From positions 1-64,000 of the forward strand of contig NZ_FOKL01000001.1 of the NCBI RefSeq assembly GCF_900112025.1: a stretch of 64,000 bases of DNA. Reading direction: 5' to 3'. The notes beneath the pieces were generated by a model. That model did not search any database. It was not told where the DNA came from and was given only the letters and a program-made list of their open reading frames with translations. The DNA is from Janthinobacterium sp. 344 (lineage in GTDB: Bacteria; Pseudomonadota; Gammaproteobacteria; Burkholderiales; Burkholderiaceae_D). Positions 27,702 through 36,023 of this stretch are shown piece after piece. Every line of letters begins with the position of its first letter. Within the stretch, counting starts at the first letter, position 1. The position numbers and the translations under genes were made by a program.

Positions 27702-28589
27702 TTACTTCTTTTGCGCGGCGAACAGCGCGTCGAGTTTTTGCTCGAAATCATGGTAGTTGATCGATTCATACAGTTCCATGCGCGTCTGCATGGTGTCGAC
27801 GACATTCTTTTGCGTGCCATCGCGGCGCAGCGCCCGGTAGACGTTTTCCGCCGCCTTGTTCATGGCGCGGAAGGCCGACAGCGGATACAGGGCCAGGCCC
27901 ACGTGGGCGCTGCGCAGTTCGTCCAGCGTGAACAGCGGCGTGGCGCCGAATTCCGTGATGTTGGCCAGGATCGGCACGTTGACGGCCTTGGCGAAGGTGG
28001 CGTACATGTCCAGGTCCGTGATGGCTTCCGGGAAGATCATGTCGGCGCCCGCTTCCACGCAGGCAACGGCGCGTTCCAAAGCCGCTTCCAGGCCGTCGAC
28101 GGCCAGCGCATCGGTGCGCGCCATGATGACGAAGTTCGGGTCCGTGCGCGCATCGACGGCCGCCTTGATGCGGTCGACCATTTCTTCCTTGCTCACGATT
28201 TCCTTGCCAGGACGATGACCGCAGCGCTTGGCGCCCACCTGGTCTTCGATGTGCAGGCCGGCCGCGCCGAACTTGATCATCGATTTCACCGTGCGCGCCA
28301 CGTTGAAGGCGGACGAACCAAAGCCCGTGTCGGCGTCGACCAGCAGCGGCAGGTCGCACACGTCTGTGATGCGGCGGATATCGGTCAGCACGTCGTCCAG
28401 GCTGGAAATGCCCAGGTCAGGCAAGCCCAGCGAGCCGGCCGCGACGCCGCCGCCGGACAGATAGATGGCCTTGTAGCCGGCGCGCTTGGCCAGCAAGGCG
28501 TGGTTGGCGTTGATGGCGCCGACGACTTGCAGCGGGGATTCTTCCTGGACGGCCTTGCGGAATGCGGCACCTGCGGAGTATTGAGTCAT
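27702..28589 (-). CDS. prpB: 2-methylisocitrate lyase
   Basis: Protein of 295 residues of the isocitrate lyase/PEP mutase superfamily that splits 2-methylisocitrate into pyruvate and succinate. The catalytic loop KRCGH is present (around residue 121), with the Mg-binding LVDADTGFG and the lyase stretch [18 protein letters not shown]. It is the first gene of the operon; AAGGTGAACAC precedes the ATG. The sigma-54 promoter lies 65-80 bases upstream. Confidence 0.96.
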   Translation of the reverse strand: MTQYSAGAAFRKAVQEESPLQVVGAINANHALLAKRAGYKAIYLSGGGVAAGSLGLPDLGISSLDDVLTDIRRITDVCDLPLLVDADTGFGSSAFNVARTVKSMIKFGAAGLHIEDQVGAKRCGHRPGKEIVSKEEMVDRIKAAVDARTDPNFVIMARTDALAVDGLEAALERAVACVEAGADMIFPEAITDLDMYATFAKAVNVPILANITEFGATPLFTLDELRSAHVGLALYPLSAFRAMNKAAENVYRALRRDGTQKNVVDTMQTRMELYESINYHDFEQKLDALFAAQKK

Positions 28590-28653
28590 GTGTTCACCTT
28601 ATGGGTTTCGGATGGTCCCGAATGTTTCACGGAGTGGTTATGTGCTTCACTAC

Positions 28654-28669
28654 TGCAAATGCCGTGCCA
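28654..28669 (-). promoter_or_regulatory. Sigma-54 (RpoN) promoter of the prp operon
   Basis: On the minus strand CTGGCACG-GCAT-TTGCA matches the -24/-12 consensus TGGCACG-N4-TTGCA without a mismatch. Transcription would begin about 12 bases further on (near 28643) and reach prpB directly. Confidence 0.92.
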
Positions 28670-28792
28670 GGGCTAGCCGGCCAGCTGGAAAAGCCGATAC
28701 CGCAGAGCGAAAACGCAGGGAAGCTGCCCATCGGGCGTCGCATAGCAGCTGTCACGCCGCGGAACAGCGATGTCACATTTGGCGTCAAAAAC

Positions 28793-28840
28793 GTTTCATC
28801 ATTGTTTCATGCAACGCATTTTGAAACATTGAATGAAACA
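28793..28840. promoter_or_regulatory. Upstream activator sites, probably for PrpR
   Basis: Four half-sites: GTTTCAT (28793-28799), TGTTTCAT (28803-28810), TGAAACA (28822-28828) and ATGAAACA (28833-28840), arranged as an inverted set with a TTGTTTCAT...TTGAAACA core. They lie about 125-185 bases upstream of the sigma-54 promoter, the usual distance for an enhancer-binding protein. PrpR is the expected ligand by pathway. Confidence 0.75.
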
Positions 28841-28894
28841 TGCGACAGGCAGGAAGACGGCGGGAATGGAAGCCGAGGCTGGCACGGCGCGCAA

Positions 28895-28920
28895 TAAAAA
28901 CAGCCGGCGGGTGCCGGCTG
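28895..28920 (-). terminator. Intrinsic terminator after the 82-residue protein gene
   Basis: 8-bp stem CAGCCGGC / GCCGGCTG (28901-28908 with 28913-28920) followed on the minus strand by TTTTTATT. It ends the leftward transcript ahead of the prp regulatory region. Confidence 0.9.
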
Positions 28921-28951
28921 AGAACAATACGGGTGAAACCAGACAGACAGG

Positions 28952-29200
28952 CTAGGCCAGCCGCACCAGAGGATTGGCGATGATGTTGTCGATCTGGCGC
29001 ACCGCCTCTTCGCAGGCGGCGGCAATGGCGCCCTCTTCGTCGTCGCGCACGAACTGCATGGTGGAACCTTCGAAGACTTCCAGGCCTTCCGCGGTGGCGC
29101 GTTCGATGTCGCAGCTGGCGGACCATTTGCCATCGGTGGTGGGCACGGCCAAGGGAACGATTTCCCAGCCTTTATAGTGAATTTTAGAACTGCTATCCAT
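28952..29200 (-). CDS. Small conserved-looking protein, unknown function
   Basis: Protein of 82 residues (MDSSSKIHYKGWEIVPLAV), acidic, without signal peptide or membrane segment, ending VRQIDNIIANPLVRLA. The ATG at 29200 has GAGG upstream. Its layout resembles that of the next small protein (29324-29560): an opening 'Y-(K/R)-G' strand, a Trp-containing middle and an 'A...V...(I/V)DN(I/L)' terminal helix, so the two are probably distant paralogues. Function unknown; nothing in the neighbours points to one. Confidence 0.75.
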   Translation of the reverse strand: MDSSSKIHYKGWEIVPLAVPTTDGKWSASCDIERATAEGLEVFEGSTMQFVRDDEEGAIAAACEEAVRQIDNIIANPLVRLA

Positions 29201-29323
29201 GGGGTGCCTCCATATGAACTGACTCAATACTGGAAATCGTAGCATGAAGCGCCGCTGGCGGCGACGAGTTTCATGCGCCGCAGGCGGTCAGGCCGATTTT
29301 CAGGCTAAACGATTTACGCTGGC

Positions 29324-29560
29324 TCAAGGGCGCAGCAGATTATCCACTTCCGTCTTCGCCACTTCCAGCCCGGCGATACAGGCCGTCTCGGGCGCCAGGT
29401 AGCCCCCCAGGGTGCGGCTGCGCGTGATCGCTTGCGCCTCGGGTTCCCCCTCGCGCTGCAAGCGATAGGTAAAGTCCCACAAGTCGTCATTGTCCTTTTG
29501 CGGCGTCACGGAGATCGTAAAACCGCGGTATTGCTCGCTACGTGCAGTGGTATCGTTCAT
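29324..29560 (-). CDS. Small conserved-looking protein, paralogue of the neighbour
   Basis: Protein of 78 residues (MNDTTARSEQYRGFTISVT), soluble, ending AKTEVDNLLRP. It has a strong RBS, AAGGAGGAATTC, directly before the ATG. It shares fold-like layout with the 82-residue protein downstream on the same strand. I do not recognise the family and assign no function. Confidence 0.78.
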   Translation of the reverse strand: MNDTTARSEQYRGFTISVTPQKDNDDLWDFTYRLQREGEPEAQAITRSRTLGGYLAPETACIAGLEVAKTEVDNLLRP

Positions 29561-29737
29561 GAATTCCTCCTTGTAAGAATGAGATTACCATGCAGCAAGC
29601 CGCAGGGTGCGCACGACTGTGCCACACGCGAACGGACTCCCTTATCTGTTTTTCGCATGTCAAAAGTGAATTTGCAGCATTTTTCTGGCGAACTCTGACG
29701 ATATAATGATGCTCCCTGCCCGCACCTTGCCGCCGTG

Positions 29738-30595
29738 ATGACTCCACAAATCCAAGCTTTCTTCGACCCTGCCACCGCCACCGTCACCTACGTTGTCTAC
29801 GCGGCGGACGGCCAGGACTGCGCCATCATCGATTCCGTGCTCGACTACGATCCCAAGGCGGGCCGTACCTCGACCACGTCGGCCGACAAGGTGATCGCCT
29901 TCGTGCGCGAACACGGCTTGCAGTGCCGCTGGCTGCTGGAAACCCACGCGCACGCGGACCATTTATCGGCCGCGCCTTACCTGCAGCAGCAACTGGGCGG
30001 CGACGTCGCCATCGGCGCCGCCATCCAGACGGTGCAGCAGGCGTTTGCCCAGGTCTACCACCAGGATGGCGCGCGCGCCGACGGTTCGCAGTTCGACCAG
30101 CTGTTCGCGCCCGACCAGGTATTCCATATCGGCGCGCTGGAAGTGCGCGCCCTGCACGTGCCCGGCCACACGCCGGCCGACCTGGCCTACCAGATCGGCG
30201 ACGCCGTCTTCGTCGGCGACACCCTGTTCATGCCGGACGTGGGCTCGGCCCGCTGCGACTTCCCGGGCGGTTCGGCCGCGCTGCTGTACCGCTCCGTGCA
30301 GCGCCTGCTGGCGCTGCCGCCGCAAACGCGGCTGTTCATGTGCCACGACTACCCGCCCAACGGCCGCGCGCCGCGCTGGGAAGTGACGGTGGCCGAACAG
30401 CGCGCCAGCAACATCCACCTGCGCGACGGCATCACGGAAGAACAGTTCGTGGCCATGCGCACGGGCCGCGACGCCACCCTGGACATGCCGACCCTGATCC
30501 TGCCCGCCATCCAGGTCAACATCAACGCGGGCAAGCTGCCCGAGCCGGAAGACAACGGCGTGCGCTACCTCAAAATACCGCTGAACGCGATCTGA
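29738..30595 (+). CDS. Metallo-beta-lactamase-fold hydrolase, persulfide dioxygenase/ETHE1-like
   Basis: Protein of 285 residues with the MBL metal motif HAHADHLSA (about residues 70-78), GHTPADLAY, GDTLFMPDVGSARCDF and MCHDYPP. The single-iron ETHE1/Blh group has this spacing and the 'GDTLF..D.G.AR.DF' block, and oxidises glutathione persulfide; a glyoxalase II role is less likely. The ATG at 29738 is used in preference to a GTG one codon earlier. A TATAAT (29702-29707) lies 30 bases upstream, without an obvious -35. Confidence 0.82.
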   Translation: MTPQIQAFFDPATATVTYVVYAADGQDCAIIDSVLDYDPKAGRTSTTSADKVIAFVREHGLQCRWLLETHAHADHLSAAPYLQQQLGGDVAIGAAIQTVQQAFAQVYHQDGARADGSQFDQLFAPDQVFHIGALEVRALHVPGHTPADLAYQIGDAVFVGDTLFMPDVGSARCDFPGGSAALLYRSVQRLLALPPQTRLFMCHDYPPNGRAPRWEVTVAEQRASNIHLRDGITEEQFVAMRTGRDATLDMPTLILPAIQVNINAGKLPEPEDNGVRYLKIPLNAI

Positions 30596-30655
30596 TTTCC
30601 CCCAGCATTCCCCGCCCGCCGCGCCTCCTTACTTGACACCACGCAAGTCCCACCG

Positions 30656-30686
30656 CAGGCAATCCGCATACAGTGCAGATTGCCTG
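30656..30686. repeat. Inverted repeat between MBL gene and lipase gene
   Basis: 9-bp perfect stem CAGGCAATC / GATTGCCTG with a 13-base loop, 50 bases upstream of the lipase start. No T run. It may be a regulatory site or part of the MBL transcript's end. Confidence 0.6.
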
Positions 30687-30736
30687 AGTTCGCTTGGGCG
30701 CCGCCTTTTCCTGTTGAACCTTGACGGAGTGCCCGC

Positions 30737-32872
30737 ATGCTTCCCGATTACACGCCAGGCGCCGACTGCCTGCTGCTGGCCGAAGCCGAAGGCACGGCCT
30801 TGTTCAGCCATGCGCTGCTCGAGGCCGTCACGCGCCTGCCGCGTCCCGGCATCGTCATCTTCGTGCATGGCGTCAATTCCGATGGCGAATGGTATGAGCA
30901 GGCGGAACAAGGCCTGTGCGCCGGCCTGAATGCGCGCCTGAAACGCCGCGACGAGGACCTGGCGATCCCTGGCCCGGCCGCCGGACAGATGCAGGCCGCC
31001 ACTTACGCACGCGAACTGACGGATGACGGCTTCCTTAATCCCAAGCGCAATGCCACTACCTTCCTGCTGGCGGACGACGCCAACTCTCCCGTGATCCGCT
31101 TTCGCTGGGGCTACAAGGCTAACGGCGAGGAATTGCAGGCATTTGGCGACGGCATCTACCTGAACGAAAAGAATTACTGGGGTGGCGGACCGTTCGCCAA
31201 CGGCTGCAGCGCCCTGCCTGACCTGTGGGGCCAGGGCTTGTCGGAAGAACTGTTCCTGTGGATGCATATCCAGCACATGAACCCGACGAATGACCGGCAA
31301 GTGTATGCCTGTCCGCCGCGCCCGTATTTTGTGTTCGCCGCCTGGCGCCTGGCGCGCCTCGTACAATCGATCAGAGCGTGCCAGCACGACGCACCCGTCA
31401 CCATCGTCTGCCATAGCCAGGGCAATATGGTGGCCATGGCGGCCGCCTTTCTCGGCGAAACGCTGGGACCGTCCGCCGTGGCCGACAGTTATGTGCTGTG
31501 CAACCCGCCCTACAGTTTGCTCGACAGCAACTTCACGGAAAACTGGGTCAGCGGCCATCTGAAGGATGAGCATGGCAATACGGGCCGGCAAAAGTATGAG
31601 GCGCGCACGCAAACCTTGAAAGCGTTTTTCAACATCCTGCGCACCCGCCCGGCCATGCAGCAGGATGCCGCCTTTGTCGACGAGTGCAGCGCCAATCGCA
31701 AGCCTGAACGCAAGGACAGCTATACGGCCGAGTTCGACCGGGCAGGCCACGGCTTGCATGGCTCCACCTATGGCAGGGTCACCCTGTATTTCAACCCGCA
31801 CGACCAGGTGATTTCCGCCACGCCCGTGCAGGGCATAGGCTGGCGCGGCATGTCGGCACAGGAAATTGCCGATACGGGTGGCGAAGGCGTCTTCACCCAG
31901 CGCGTGTTTGCGCATAATCACCTTGTCGGCCAGGAAAATGAAAAGGACTACGACATCTGGCAGCGCAATGGCCAGCCCTTGACACCGGACAGCCTCGATT
32001 TCTGGCACCCGCGTTCACTGATCGCCGAGTACTCGATCAAAAAGGGCATGCGGGCCAGCAAAGGCATCGGGCGCAAGATACTGACCTTCCTCTTCGCCCC
32101 CATCGTCATCGTGCTCGCCAAGACGGCCGGCACGCGCATCAACGCCCTGCCGCCCAAGTCCTGGCGGCTGCCGATGAAGGCGCCCAGGCTACCCGAGCCC
32201 TTCCTGCCGCATTCGAAACGCTTTGCCGATACGAGCGAACAATTTGACGAAGGCTGCGATGCCGCTGCCGACTCCCTGCACAAGGACCGCGCCGCCGAAG
32301 CCGATGACGCGTATGCGCCTTACCGCGCCCAGGGCAAGGGCGATGCGCACACCGAGGCAGCGCTGCGCTACGAACAGAACGGCATGCTGCGCATGCAGGC
32401 CAGGCGCGACGGCTGGGCCGAAAAAGGCAGGCCCGTAACGGCGGTGGACAAGCCGGAAGAGGCTAGCAAGGAATTCAATGCCTGGCGCAAGAACGAAATC
32501 CAGAGCTACCTGGCCGCCAATATCGACACCCACGCCACCGACCACTCGACCATCATGACCAATCCCGAGCATGCGGAAAAGGCGTTGGCGTATGACGTGG
32601 CGGTGGGGGTGTGCACGATCAGGCAGGAGGCGTTGCGCGAATTAAGGGTGGCGGCGGATTGGCAAATACTAGGAGGACTGGAGAATACCGACAAAAACAA
32701 AGAATTTTTCGAGTACTACAACAAGGGAAAATTTCAAGGCGTGCCTCTATTTGAATGGGCAAACGATAAAGATAGCCCCGCCAAAAAGCCGGAAAACATC
32801 ATTGACGAGCGCCAGAATGCCAGGCCTGCCGAGCCGTCCACCAACTTTGCACTGAGGACTGACGGTGCGTAA
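30737..32872 (+). CDS. Tle3-type T6SS lipase effector
   Basis: Protein of 711 residues without signal peptide. It has an alpha/beta-hydrolase core: PGIVIFVHGVNSDGEW (oxyanion region, about 36-52) and the nucleophile elbow CHSQGNM (Ser about 227). The C-terminal part (DHSTIMTNPEHAEKALAYD) resembles the DUF3274 region of Tle3 phospholipases, which type VI secretion systems deliver to the periplasm of rivals. The downstream gene looks like the Tle3 adaptor. No vgrG, hcp or obvious immunity gene is adjacent. RBS GACGGAG precedes the ATG. Family assignment is from remembered motifs, not a search. Confidence 0.75.
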   Translation: MLPDYTPGADCLLLAEAEGTALFSHALLEAVTRLPRPGIVIFVHGVNSDGEWYEQAEQGLCAGLNARLKRRDEDLAIPGPAAGQMQAATYARELTDDGFLNPKRNATTFLLADDANSPVIRFRWGYKANGEELQAFGDGIYLNEKNYWGGGPFANGCSALPDLWGQGLSEELFLWMHIQHMNPTNDRQVYACPPRPYFVFAAWRLARLVQSIRACQHDAPVTIVCHSQGNMVAMAAAFLGETLGPSAVADSYVLCNPPYSLLDSNFTENWVSGHLKDEHGNTGRQKYEARTQTLKAFFNILRTRPAMQQDAAFVDECSANRKPERKDSYTAEFDRAGHGLHGSTYGRVTLYFNPHDQVISATPVQGIGWRGMSAQEIADTGGEGVFTQRVFAHNHLVGQENEKDYDIWQRNGQPLTPDSLDFWHPRSLIAEYSIKKGMRASKGIGRKILTFLFAPIVIVLAKTAGTRINALPPKSWRLPMKAPRLPEPFLPHSKRFADTSEQFDEGCDAAADSLHKDRAAEADDAYAPYRAQGKGDAHTEAALRYEQNGMLRMQARRDGWAEKGRPVTAVDKPEEASKEFNAWRKNEIQSYLAANIDTHATDHSTIMTNPEHAEKALAYDVAVGVCTIRQEALRELRVAADWQILGGLENTDKNKEFFEYYNKGKFQGVPLFEWANDKDSPAKKPENIIDERQNARPAEPSTNFALRTDGA

Positions 32873-33002
32873 GTTCATTGCCACGCCGCGCCGGCGACTG
32901 GCCTGGGCGCTCACCACATTTCTCTTCGTCACTTTCCTGGCACTCTGGTCCACCTGGCCGGACTATGCCGGCCACCAGAATGCCCCTACACCTGGAGACC
33001 TC

Positions 33003-34331
33003 ATGAAACAGTTCCTCGCGCTGCCCATGCTCGCAGCTTTCTCCATGTTTGCGCTATTGACAGCCTGCGCCACGAAGCCAGCGCAGAAAGAAGAAGGTCT
33101 CCCAAAAGCCACTGTCCAGATTCCCTTCCGGGCACAAGTCGTGGGCCTGCAGTGGCTCAACCCTCTGCAACGACGCGACTATCCGACCGAGTGGCAGCTG
33201 CTCTGGACGCTCGGCCTGGCCAAGCCCAACAAGAATGACGATATGGTCAGGACGGATCCCAGAGGTTTCAGCACCTTGCAGGCCGTCGCCCCCATTGCCC
33301 ACGATATCAATGGAAGGGAAACGTTCAAGGGTTACCACTATAAGTACTTACAAGAACTAATGAGCAATTTCCACGATATCTATTTTTCCAGCCCCACCTA
33401 CTTCTACCACGTCTACCCCAAGGATCAGAAACAGAACTGGCGCGAACTGGCAGGCATCCGCGTGGAGTATGCCCTGCCTGAAGGAAAATTCGATCCGGCA
33501 GAAGTTCATCAGACAATAAAAGATGAAATTATCAGCAATTTCGAAATCGGCAACACCCACTTCCCGACTCTCTGGACCCGCACCACCCCGCCCGACGTGC
33601 GCATCACCCTGGGCGGCAACAATGCGGGCTTCGTCTCCCTCCACGCCGCGCTGGCGTACCTGGAAGCGCATCCGCAGGAAACCGTGTGGGTCATGAACTG
33701 GGATGCGCCGAGCCGGCCCAAGCCGATGCAGATCAATGAAAACCTGGTGCTGCTGGTGCTGGCCGGCCCTGATTACAAAACGGAGCGGGCGGCGCTGGCG
33801 TGGATAGGCTATCCGGCCACGAAGAATGTCGCCGATTTTGCACTGGCCAAGGACAAGCCGCCGCGCGCCGTGCAGGCCTGGCAGGCCGTATTTGCCGACG
33901 CGGCACGCCAGGGCGGCAAGACGGAAGAAGACATCGGCTACGTCATCCACGACGCCAACAAGACCTTGCCCGCCTCCTCCGACCGGCTGGCCCAGCTGGC
34001 GCATGCCTTGAACCTGGAAGTGCCAGGCTTCGACTTCCTGCCGCAGACTTTCAATACCCCGGCCCTGCTGGGCGAAATGGGTGCCGGCACGGCGCTGACC
34101 AATGTCGCGCTGGGCATCGCCCATGCCAACCACGTCGGCCAGCCGGTGCTGGTGGCGGGTACCAGCGATCCCGACAGCGTCACGGCCGTGCTGGTGTCGC
34201 CGCCGGCCACGGTGCGGCCCATCACCCACGACAAGCCGTGGTTCCGCGCGCGCGGCGAAAATAATGCGTATCTGCCGTGGTGGGGCATCCGCCATGACAC
34301 GGCGGACAATATGCAGGGATACTCGGATTGA
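33003..34331 (+). CDS. Lipoprotein of the DUF2875 / Tla3 type beside Tle3
   Basis: Protein of 442 residues starting MKQFLALPMLAAFSMFALLTAC, a clear lipoprotein signal (lipobox LTAC), preceded by GGAGACCTC. A GTG at 32865 overlapping the lipase stop by 8 bases would add 46 residues with a second hydrophobic segment and has its own GAGGA; either start is possible. The body (GLQWLNPLQRRDYPTEWQLLWTLG) fits DUF2875, the family of the Tle3 adaptor Tla3. It could instead protect the producer. Domain assignment is by recall. Confidence 0.65.
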   Translation: MKQFLALPMLAAFSMFALLTACATKPAQKEEGLPKATVQIPFRAQVVGLQWLNPLQRRDYPTEWQLLWTLGLAKPNKNDDMVRTDPRGFSTLQAVAPIAHDINGRETFKGYHYKYLQELMSNFHDIYFSSPTYFYHVYPKDQKQNWRELAGIRVEYALPEGKFDPAEVHQTIKDEIISNFEIGNTHFPTLWTRTTPPDVRITLGGNNAGFVSLHAALAYLEAHPQETVWVMNWDAPSRPKPMQINENLVLLVLAGPDYKTERAALAWIGYPATKNVADFALAKDKPPRAVQAWQAVFADAARQGGKTEEDIGYVIHDANKTLPASSDRLAQLAHALNLEVPGFDFLPQTFNTPALLGEMGAGTALTNVALGIAHANHVGQPVLVAGTSDPDSVTAVLVSPPATVRPITHDKPWFRARGENNAYLPWWGIRHDTADNMQGYSD

Positions 34332-34453
34332 AATCCGAAGGAAATGCCGCACACATGGCGTCAGACGCAACAACACAATGCAAACGATGCGTCTTCCGCC
34401 ATGCCAATTCCCTCGCTACCATGTGCTGACCCTATTGAAGGATCAGCCACGCC

Positions 34454-35896
34454 ATGCATCCACCGTCAACATCCGCACCACCCGAGCAGCAATCCATCAC
34501 ATTTCCCGTGCGCGGCGCGCTGGCCAGCCTGTCCTTGGCGATGCTGCTGCCCGCGCTGGGCACCAGCATCGCCAACGTAGGCCTGCCCGACATGGCCAGC
34601 GCCCTGCATGCGTCCTTCCAGGATGTGCAATGGATCGTGCTGGCCTACCTGCTGGCCGTCACCGCCCTGATCGTCAGCGTGGGCCGCCTCGGCGACATGG
34701 TGGGCCGGCGCCGCCTGCTGCTGGCCGGCATCGCCCTGTTTGCCCTTGCCTCCACCTTGTGCGCCCTGGCGCCCACCTTGTGGCTGCTGGTCGCCGCGCG
34801 CGCCCTGCAAGGCCTGGGCGCGGCCGCCATGATGGCGCTGACCATGGCCTTTGTCGGCACTACCGTGCCCAAGGCCCGGACGGGCAGCGCCATGGGCCTG
34901 CTCGGCACCATGTCGGCCGTCGGCACCACGCTCGGGCCCGCGCTGGGCGGCCTGCTGATCGCGCGCTTCGGCTGGCAAGCCATTTTTCTCGTCAAGGTGC
35001 CGCTGGCCTGCGTGGCGCTGCTGCTGGCCTGGCGCTTCCTGCCTGCGGACCCGCGCGGCGCGTCCGCCAAACGGCCCGTGTTCGACCACTGCGGCACCGT
35101 GCTGCTGGCGCTCACCCTGGCTGCCTATGCGTTGGCCATGACACTGGGGCGTGGCCATTTCGGCATGCGCAACGCGGCGCTGCTGCTGGCCGCCTGCATC
35201 GGCGGCGCGCTGTTCGTCTGCGTCGAACGCAAGGCGCCAGCGCCGCTGATACACCTGTCCATGCTGCGCGCACCCGTGCTTGGCGCAGGCCTGGCGGCCA
35301 GCATGCTGGTGTCGACGGTCATGATGTCCACCCTGGTCGTAGGCCCCTTTTACCTGTCCCGCGGCCTGGGCCTGGGGGCGGCCGCCACCGGCATGGTGCT
35401 GGCGGCCGGTCCGCTGGTGGCGGCGTTCTGCGGCGTGCCGTCCGGCTGGCTGGTGGACCGCTACGGCGCGCAGCGCATGGGCGGCGCGGGCCTGTGCGGC
35501 GCCGCCGGCGCCTGCCTGGCGCTGGCCCTGCTGCCGGCCAGCCTGGGCATCGCCGGCTACGCCGCACCCATCATGCTGCTGACGGCCAGCTACGCGCTGT
35601 TCCAGGCCGCCAACAATACGGCGGTGATGGGCGACATCGCCGCCGGGCAGCGCGGCCTGGTCTCCGGCATGCTCAATCTGTCGCGCAACCTGGGCCTCGT
35701 CACGGGCGCCTCCGTGATGGGCGCCTTGTTCGCCGCCGGCGCCAGCGATATTGCCAGCGCCCCGCCGGCGGCCATGATCCGCGGCATGCACGCCACCTTT
35801 GGCGTGGCCAGCGCGCTGATACTCGCTGCGCTGGCCATTTTCCTGCTCAGCCGCGCCTTCAGCAGGCGCCGTTCGCCGGCGCGGGACCGCGCATGA
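34454..35896 (+). CDS. MFS drug/solute exporter, EmrB/QacA-like
   Basis: Integral membrane protein of 480 residues with 12-14 hydrophobic segments. DHA2-type motifs include the motif A variant GRLGDMVGRRRLLLAG between helices 2 and 3 and GPALGGLLIARFGWQAIF (motif C region). Probably a proton-driven exporter of small toxic compounds; substrate unknown. A tiny lipoprotein-like frame overlaps its stop codon. The LysR gene beyond converges on it, so it is not the usual divergent regulator pair. Confidence 0.88.
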   Translation: MHPPSTSAPPEQQSITFPVRGALASLSLAMLLPALGTSIANVGLPDMASALHASFQDVQWIVLAYLLAVTALIVSVGRLGDMVGRRRLLLAGIALFALASTLCALAPTLWLLVAARALQGLGAAAMMALTMAFVGTTVPKARTGSAMGLLGTMSAVGTTLGPALGGLLIARFGWQAIFLVKVPLACVALLLAWRFLPADPRGASAKRPVFDHCGTVLLALTLAAYALAMTLGRGHFGMRNAALLLAACIGGALFVCVERKAPAPLIHLSMLRAPVLGAGLAASMLVSTVMMSTLVVGPFYLSRGLGLGAAATGMVLAAGPLVAAFCGVPSGWLVDRYGAQRMGGAGLCGAAGACLALALLPASLGIAGYAAPIMLLTASYALFQAANNTAVMGDIAAGQRGLVSGMLNLSRNLGLVTGASVMGALFAAGASDIASAPPAAMIRGMHATFGVASALILAALAIFLLSRAFSRRRSPARDRA

Positions 35897-35991
35897 TGCG
35901 CACCCGCACAATGCCAGCGCTGCCTCCGCCGCTGTTACTGCTGCTGGCCCTGGCCCTCGGCGCCACCCTGTCCGGCTGCTGCTGGCCTTGA
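35893..35991 (+). CDS. Tiny lipoprotein-like ORF (32 residues)
   Basis: ATGA overlap with the exporter stop codon. The peptide is a full lipoprotein signal (MMRTRTMPALPP, Leu-rich core, lipobox LSGC) ending only four residues after and including the Cys (CCWP). It is either a genuine micro-lipoprotein or the leftover start of an outer-membrane efflux lipoprotein lost by deletion. No longer frame continues it. Confidence 0.4.
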   Translation: MMRTRTMPALPPPLLLLLALALGATLSGCCWP

Positions 35992-36023
35992 GCTGCCGCG
36001 CCGACAGGCCGGTAGCGGCGGCG

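Larger units (their letters stand above)
28590..28951. other. Gene-free regulatory region upstream of prpB
   Basis: No convincing ORF in 362 bases. It holds the sigma-54 promoter (28654-28669), a cluster of four TGTTTCAT-type sites (28793-28840) and the terminator of the small gene to the right (28895-28920). No regulator gene is present here. Confidence 0.8.

Noticed and set aside
30633..30661. TTGACA as the lipase promoter
   Set aside because: No acceptable -10 at 16-18 bases; the nearest TACAGT is too far.
34466..35911. 481-codon frame antisense to the MFS exporter
   Set aside because: Gln/His/Arg-rich shadow without signals.
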